From contig NZ_JOEE01000002.1 of the NCBI RefSeq assembly GCF_000720925.1, positions 310,001 through 374,000 on the forward strand: 64,000 nt of DNA. The letters are read 5' to 3'. This document shows positions 60,157 through 64,000 of this stretch, piece after piece. Made by a program: the position numbers and the translations under genes. The stretch is from Phycicoccus jejuensis (GTDB taxonomy: Bacteria; Actinomycetota; Actinomycetes; Actinomycetales; Dermatophilaceae). The notes under the pieces are model-generated. The model ran no database searches. It had not been told where the DNA came from and saw only the letters and a program-made list of their open reading frames with translations. The stretch's first letter is position 1; the number at the start of each line of letters is the position of its first letter.

Positions 60157-60993
60157 TCAGTGTTGGCAGCCCGGGCAGCGGAAGAGGTTGCGCCCGGCCA
60201 TCGTCTCCTTGACGACCGTCTCGCCGCAGCGCGGGCAGGGCTTCCCGTGGCGCCGGTAGACGGCGTAGTGCGGCCGCACCCGCCCGGTGCCTCCCTTCGC
60301 GATGAGGAACTCGGCCCGCTCGACGTCGCTGTCGGACACGAGGATCCGGCCCGTGCGCACCCCCAGCGGCATGAGCCGCACGAGGTCGTCCCAGATGGCC
60401 GTCACCACACCGGCCGGCACGTCGCGCGCCGGCGTGTGGGGGTCCAGCTCGTGGCGGTGCAGCAGCTCGGCCCGGTAGACGTTGCCGACGCCGGCGACGA
60501 GCGACTGGTCCATGAGGACGGCCCCGATGGCGCGCCGCGTCCGCGCGAGCCGGTCGCGCACGGCGTCGGGCAGCCGGTCGTCGCGCAGCGGGTCGGCCCC
60601 GAGACCGGCACGCACCTCTCGCCACTCGGCGGGGGTCACGAGCTCGCAGACGATCGGGCCGCGCAGGTCGCCGACGTGGGTGCGGTTGACCATCCGCATC
60701 CGGACCTGGCCGGCCACCGGCAGGTCGGTCGGCGGCTCGCCGCGGTCGACGCGCCGGTGCTGCCGGACCCCGAAGCGCCCGAACAGCCCGAGGTGCACGT
60801 GGACGACCTGCTCGCCCTCGACGTGGATGGCCAGGTGCTTGCCGTGGGCCTCGGCCGACTCGACGCGGGCGCCGTCGAGGGCGGCCGCCGACTCCGCGAA
60901 CCGCCCCTGGGGCGAGGAGAACCGCACCGGCGTGCCGGCGAAGGCGTCCTCCACCCGCCCGGCGAGCGCGTGGATCGTGTGGCCTTCGGGCAT
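60157..60993 (-). CDS. nei: endonuclease VIII-like DNA glycosylase (Nei type)
   Basis: A 278-residue Fpg/Nei family enzyme. It starts MPEGHTIH, the Nei-type N-terminus (Pro2 and Glu3 catalytic), keeps a GKHLAIHVEG lysine region and the helix-two-turn-helix QSLVAGVGNVYRAE, and ends with a zinc finger (CPRCGETVVKE ... FRCPGCQ). It should remove oxidised pyrimidines and cut the strand. GAGGAT 6 bases before the ATG is a likely -10 box. It complements the Fpg-type protein at 32104. Confidence 0.92.
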   Translation of the reverse strand: MPEGHTIHALAGRVEDAFAGTPVRFSSPQGRFAESAAALDGARVESAEAHGKHLAIHVEGEQVVHVHLGLFGRFGVRQHRRVDRGEPPTDLPVAGQVRMRMVNRTHVGDLRGPIVCELVTPAEWREVRAGLGADPLRDDRLPDAVRDRLARTRRAIGAVLMDQSLVAGVGNVYRAELLHRHELDPHTPARDVPAGVVTAIWDDLVRLMPLGVRTGRILVSDSDVERAEFLIAKGGTGRVRPHYAVYRRHGKPCPRCGETVVKETMAGRNLFRCPGCQH

Positions 60994-60999
60994 CGCCCC

Positions 61000-61045
61000 A
61001 TCCTCGCCGCGGGGGGACGACAGCGGGGCCGGCGGTCCCTAGGCT
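61000..61045. promoter_or_regulatory. divergent leaderless -10 boxes, nei and DUF2461 genes
   Basis: Minus strand GAGGAT (61000-61005), 6 bases before the nei ATG. Plus strand TAGGCT (61040-61045), 7 bases before the ATG at 61053. Confidence 0.45.
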
Positions 61046-61052
61046 CGACAGC

Positions 61053-61724
61053 ATGGACGGGCACGGCGGCGCGAGCGCAGAGGGCATCCCCCTCGACGCG
61101 CTCGACTTCTTCGAGGAGCTGGCGGCCGAGAACACGCGGACGTGGTGGCAGGCGCAGCGCGCGCGGTGGGAGGAGTCGGTGCGCGAGCCGATGGAGTGGC
61201 TCACCGAGGCGCTGACCGACGAGTTCGGGGCGGCGCACCTCTACCGTCCGCAGCGCGACGTGCGCTTCAGCCACGACAAGTCCCCCTACAAGGACCACCA
61301 GGGCGCGCTGGCGGCCACCGTGCCGGGCGTCGGCTGGTACGTCCAGGTGTCGGCGACCGGCCTGATGACCGGCGGCGGCTTCCACCCGACGGGTCCGGAC
61401 CAGACCGCCCGCTACCGTGCGGCCGTCGACGCCCCGGCGACCGGCCAGGCGCTGGAGGCGGTTGTCCACCGGCTCGTCGGGCAGGGCTGGGAGACCGGCG
61501 GCGAGGCCGTCAGGACCCGACCGCGCGGCGTCCCGGCCGACCACCCGCGCCTGGACCTGATGCGCCACAAGCACCTCGTGGTGTCGCGGCAGCACGGCGC
61601 CCCGGACTGGCTCGCGACCGACGCGGTGCTCGACCACGTCCGTGCCGACTGGCGGGCCGTCCGGCCGCTCGTCGAGTGGATGACCGAGCACGTCGGCGCC
61701 TCGCAGACCCCGCACCGGCGCTGA
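61053..61724 (+). CDS. DUF2461 family protein
   Basis: A 223-residue protein of the DUF2461/TIGR02453 family. Typical segments are LDFFEELAAENTRTWWQAQR, the YRPQRDVRFSHDKSPYKDHQ block and YVQVSATGLMTGGGFHP. Function is unknown in bacteria. ATG at 61053 has TAGGCT 7 bases upstream. Convergent with the SnoaL-like gene, 21 bp apart. Confidence 0.88.
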   Translation: MDGHGGASAEGIPLDALDFFEELAAENTRTWWQAQRARWEESVREPMEWLTEALTDEFGAAHLYRPQRDVRFSHDKSPYKDHQGALAATVPGVGWYVQVSATGLMTGGGFHPTGPDQTARYRAAVDAPATGQALEAVVHRLVGQGWETGGEAVRTRPRGVPADHPRLDLMRHKHLVVSRQHGAPDWLATDAVLDHVRADWRAVRPLVEWMTEHVGASQTPHRR

Positions 61725-61745
61725 GGCATCCGGCCGGCGCCGGGG

Positions 61746-62150
61746 TCAGGAGTCCTTCAGCGGGTCGGCGTGCCGGTGGAAGACCTTCCAGGAGCCGTCC
61801 TCGCGCCGGTAGAGCTCGGTGACCCGCAGGTCCATCGGCACGGCCGCGTCCTGACCGGCGACGGACACGACCGACCGTTGCACGCCGACCCACCACGCGA
61901 CGTCCCCCTCCTTGCCGGAGTGCAGCGTCTCGAGGTCGTTGCGCTCGGCCCCGGCCATGTGCGCGGCGCCGTCGGCGTTGGCCGAGTTCACCGCGTCGGC
62001 CCCGGTGACGACGGTGCCGGCCGGCCCGAGGATCGTCGCGGGGTCGCAGTGGGTCGACACCTCGTGCAGCGGGCCGACGTCGCCGGCCACGAAGGCGTCC
62101 GAGGCCGTCTTGCGACGGCCCAGGTACGCGGAGAAGATCTCGTCGGTCAT
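61746..62150 (-). CDS. SnoaL/NTF2-like ketosteroid isomerase-fold protein
   Basis: A 134-residue protein of the cone-shaped NTF2 fold (YybH-like group): an N-terminal helix RKTASDAFVAGDVGPLHEV, and C-terminal strands MDLRVTELYRREDGSWKVFHRHADPL. No catalytic Asp pair could be assigned with certainty. Possible roles range from hydrolase to small-molecule binding. The promoter may use TACCGT at 62174-62179 on the minus strand. Confidence 0.85.
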   Translation of the reverse strand: MTDEIFSAYLGRRKTASDAFVAGDVGPLHEVSTHCDPATILGPAGTVVTGADAVNSANADGAAHMAGAERNDLETLHSGKEGDVAWWVGVQRSVVSVAGQDAAVPMDLRVTELYRREDGSWKVFHRHADPLKDS

Positions 62151-62229
62151 CGGTGCTCCGTTCGTCCCTCGTCACGGTAGCCGCGGGTGGCGACGGGCAG
62201 GCCCGTCGGAGGTGGGAGGATCGACGGCG

Positions 62230-64000
62230 ATGACGCTCACCGACCGCCTCTCCGCCGACGGCCCGCTGGGCGACCTCGGTGCCGACGCCGCGCTCGACGT
62301 CTTCGTCGAGTGGGCCGGCGAGCGCGGCTTCGCGCTCTACCCGGCGCAGGAGGAGGCGGTCCTCGCCCTCGCCGAGGACGCGCACGTCGTCCTCGCGACG
62401 CCAACCGGCTCCGGCAAGTCCCTCGTCGCCGTCGCGGCCCACGCCCTGGCCCTCGCCACCGGCCGCCGCTCCTGGTACACCGCGCCGATCAAAGCCCTCG
62501 TCTCCGAGAAGTTCTTCGCCCTCGTCGAGACCTTCGGCGCCGAGAACGTCGGGATGCTCACCGGCGACGCCGCGGTCAACCCCGGTGCCCCGATCATCTG
62601 CGCGACGGCCGAGGTCCTCGCCAACCACGCCCTGCGCGAGCGCGACGCCTCCGACGTCGGCCTCGTCGTCATGGACGAGTTCCACTTCTACGGCGAGCCG
62701 GACCGCGGCTGGGCGTGGCAGGTGCCGCTGCTCCTCCTGCCCGACACCCAGATGCTGCTCATGTCGGCCACGCTCGGCGACACGACGGAGCTCGAGCGCG
62801 ACCTGCAGCGCCGCACCCGCCGCGAGGTCGTCACGGTCACGGGGGTCCAGCGTCCGGTGCCGCTCGAGTACGAGTGGTCGCTCACCGCCGTCCACGACGC
62901 GCTCGCGCTGCTCCTGCGCGACGACAAGGCACCGGTCTACGTCGTGTCCTTCACCCAGGCGGGCGCGGTCGAGCAGGCGCAGGCCCTCGCCTCGGTCGAC
63001 GTCGTCTCGTCGGCGCGCAAGGCCGCGATCAAGGAGGCCGTCGGCGGCTTCCGGTTCGGCAAGGGCTTCGGCCAGACGCTGCGCCGGCTCGTCCTCCACG
63101 GCATCGGGGTCCACCACGCGGGGATGCTCCCGAAGTACCGGCGCCTCGTCGAGACCCTCGCGCAGGGCGGGCTGCTCGCCGTCATCTGCGGCACGGACAC
63201 CCTCGGCGTCGGCATCAACGTGCCGATCCGCACGGTGCTGCTGACCTCGCTGACCAAGTACGACGGCCGCAAGCAGCGGCTGCTGCGGGCGCGCGAGTTC
63301 CACCAGATCGCCGGCCGCGCGGGGCGGGCGGGCTTCGACACCGTCGGGTACGTCGTCGTCCAGGCGCCCGAGCACGTCATCGAGAACAGCAAGGCCCTCG
63401 CGAAGGCCGGCGGCGACCCGAAGAAGGAGCGCCGCATCGTCCGCAAGAAGCCGCCGGAGGGCGTGCTGACGTGGACCGAGGCCTCGTTCGACAAGCTCGT
63501 GACCGCAGCGCCCGAGCCGCTCCAGCCCAAGATGCGCGTCACGCACGCCATGGTCCTCAACGTCCTCGACCAGTGGGAGGGCCAGCAGGACGCCCTGCAC
63601 ACCCTCGTCCTCGACAACCACGAGAGCGAGGAGCGGCGCGAGCGACTCGTCGAGCGCGCGGTGCAGGTGCTCGGCTCACTCGTGCGGGCCGGGGTCGTCG
63701 AGCCCGACGACGGCTCGCGCGTCGACGCGTGGCTGCCACCCGAGCCGGATGTCGTTGCCGCGGAGCCCGACCCGGTTCCCGCCGCCACCCCCGAGCCGGC
63801 CCCGCAGCCGCTGGACGCCGGCGGGATGGGCGCGCTCGGCGAGGCGCTGGCCGCCGCCGGTCTCGCCCCCGCCGCGACGGAGGACGCCACCCCGGCCGCG
63901 CCGGAGGAGAGCGGGGACGAGGCGCCGCGCGAGGTCACCCCGCTCGAGCGCTTCCTGCGCCGCGAGGGCCGCCGCTACGACGAGGGACCGTTCCAGGTCG
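62230..64000 (+). CDS. Ski2-like DEAD/DEAH superfamily 2 helicase, 3' end missing
   Basis: The first 590 residues of an SF2 helicase; the gene runs off the window. Motif I is ATPTGSGKSLVAVAA (about 57-71), motif Ib/II region TAEVLANHAL and VVMDEFHFYG (DEFH variant, about 148-157), motif III MSATLGDT, motif IV region FTQAGAVEQAQAL, HGIGVHHAGMLPKYRRLVE and motif VI QIAGRAGRAGFDT. The pattern fits Ski2/Mtr4-like RNA helicases of actinobacteria. A Pro/Ala/Glu-rich segment occupies about 495-570. ATG start; divergent from the SnoaL-like gene. Confidence 0.9.
   Translation, partial: MTLTDRLSADGPLGDLGADAALDVFVEWAGERGFALYPAQEEAVLALAEDAHVVLATPTGSGKSLVAVAAHALALATGRRSWYTAPIKALVSEKFFALVETFGAENVGMLTGDAAVNPGAPIICATAEVLANHALRERDASDVGLVVMDEFHFYGEPDRGWAWQVPLLLLPDTQMLLMSATLGDTTELERDLQRRTRREVVTVTGVQRPVPLEYEWSLTAVHDALALLLRDDKAPVYVVSFTQAGAVEQAQALASVDVVSSARKAAIKEAVGGFRFGKGFGQTLRRLVLHGIGVHHAGMLPKYRRLVETLAQGGLLAVICGTDTLGVGINVPIRTVLLTSLTKYDGRKQRLLRAREFHQIAGRAGRAGFDTVGYVVVQAPEHVIENSKALAKAGGDPKKERRIVRKKPPEGVLTWTEASFDKLVTAAPEPLQPKMRVTHAMVLNVLDQWEGQQDALHTLVLDNHESEERRERLVERAVQVLGSLVRAGVVEPDDGSRVDAWLPPEPDVVAAEPDPVPAATPEPAPQPLDAGGMGALGEALAAAGLAPAATEDATPAAPEESGDEAPREVTPLERFLRREGRRYDEGPFQV

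Overview
The window is a very GC-rich actinobacterial chromosome segment. The evidence is the codon bias, GTG and TTG starts, many short overlaps between genes, and -10 boxes of the TAnnnT type placed 6-8 bases before start codons (leaderless mRNAs). Family content agrees: GAF-ANTAR regulator, DUF222-HNH protein, HxxH-type DinB/DUF664 protein, and sugar ABC importers without their own ATPase. Placement near Micrococcales is inference only. No rRNA, tRNA, transposase, integrase, cas gene or phage module was seen. The first and last genes run off the window.

Layout. 0-2.2 kb: end of an ABC exporter (ATPase and permease) and a lipase-like hydrolase. 2.3-11.6 kb: an amino-sugar or glycoside utilisation locus. 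A leaderless DeoR repressor and a GH4 glycosidase diverge from an operon of PfkB kinase, sugar-binding lipoprotein, two permeases and a large secreted PIG-L deacetylase with carbohydrate-binding modules. 11.6-25 kb: housekeeping and accessory genes, including an ABC-F ATPase, DUF2256, a phosphoesterase, a 1-Cys peroxiredoxin, an amino-acid permease, a WYL regulator next to hydrolase and DinB genes, a DUF222-HNH protein, a photolyase-like protein whose domains appear permuted, a frameshifted esterase and phosphatidylserine decarboxylase. 25-36.6 kb: a broken PAS chemoreceptor gene, an AAA ATPase, a Tat-exported M20 peptidase, PhoD, a guanidine-III riboswitch with its Gdx exporter, rhodanese, Fpg-type glycosylase, App1 phosphatase, GAF-ANTAR regulator, fructosamine kinase and dienelactone hydrolase.

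36.6-44.7 kb: MazG-like, LON-domain, NagA-type deacetylase and M50 genes, then a second sugar importer (binding protein and two permeases), a DeoR regulator and a ROK kinase. 44.9-50.7 kb: DEAD-box helicase with a long leader, a large secreted nuclease, and two small stress-type proteins. 51.0-52.7 kb: a SIS-domain sugar-phosphate isomerase/deaminase and a class II aldolase. Together with NagA, the ROK kinase and the second importer these could form a dispersed GalNAc/tagatose-type route, and two of the promoters share a candidate operator. 52.8-64 kb: aldo/keto reductase, acyl-CoA dehydrogenase, Asp-box propeller protein, YdeI-like protein, alcohol dehydrogenase, a second ABC-F protein, a Nei-type glycosylase, DUF2461, a SnoaL-like protein and a truncated Ski2-like helicase.

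Noncoding structure is rich. Two dispersed palindrome families occur twice each (46 bp and 54 bp). Convergent genes are separated by long, sometimes nested, perfect hairpins. A 51-bp tandem repeat lies in the divergent region at 55.1 kb.
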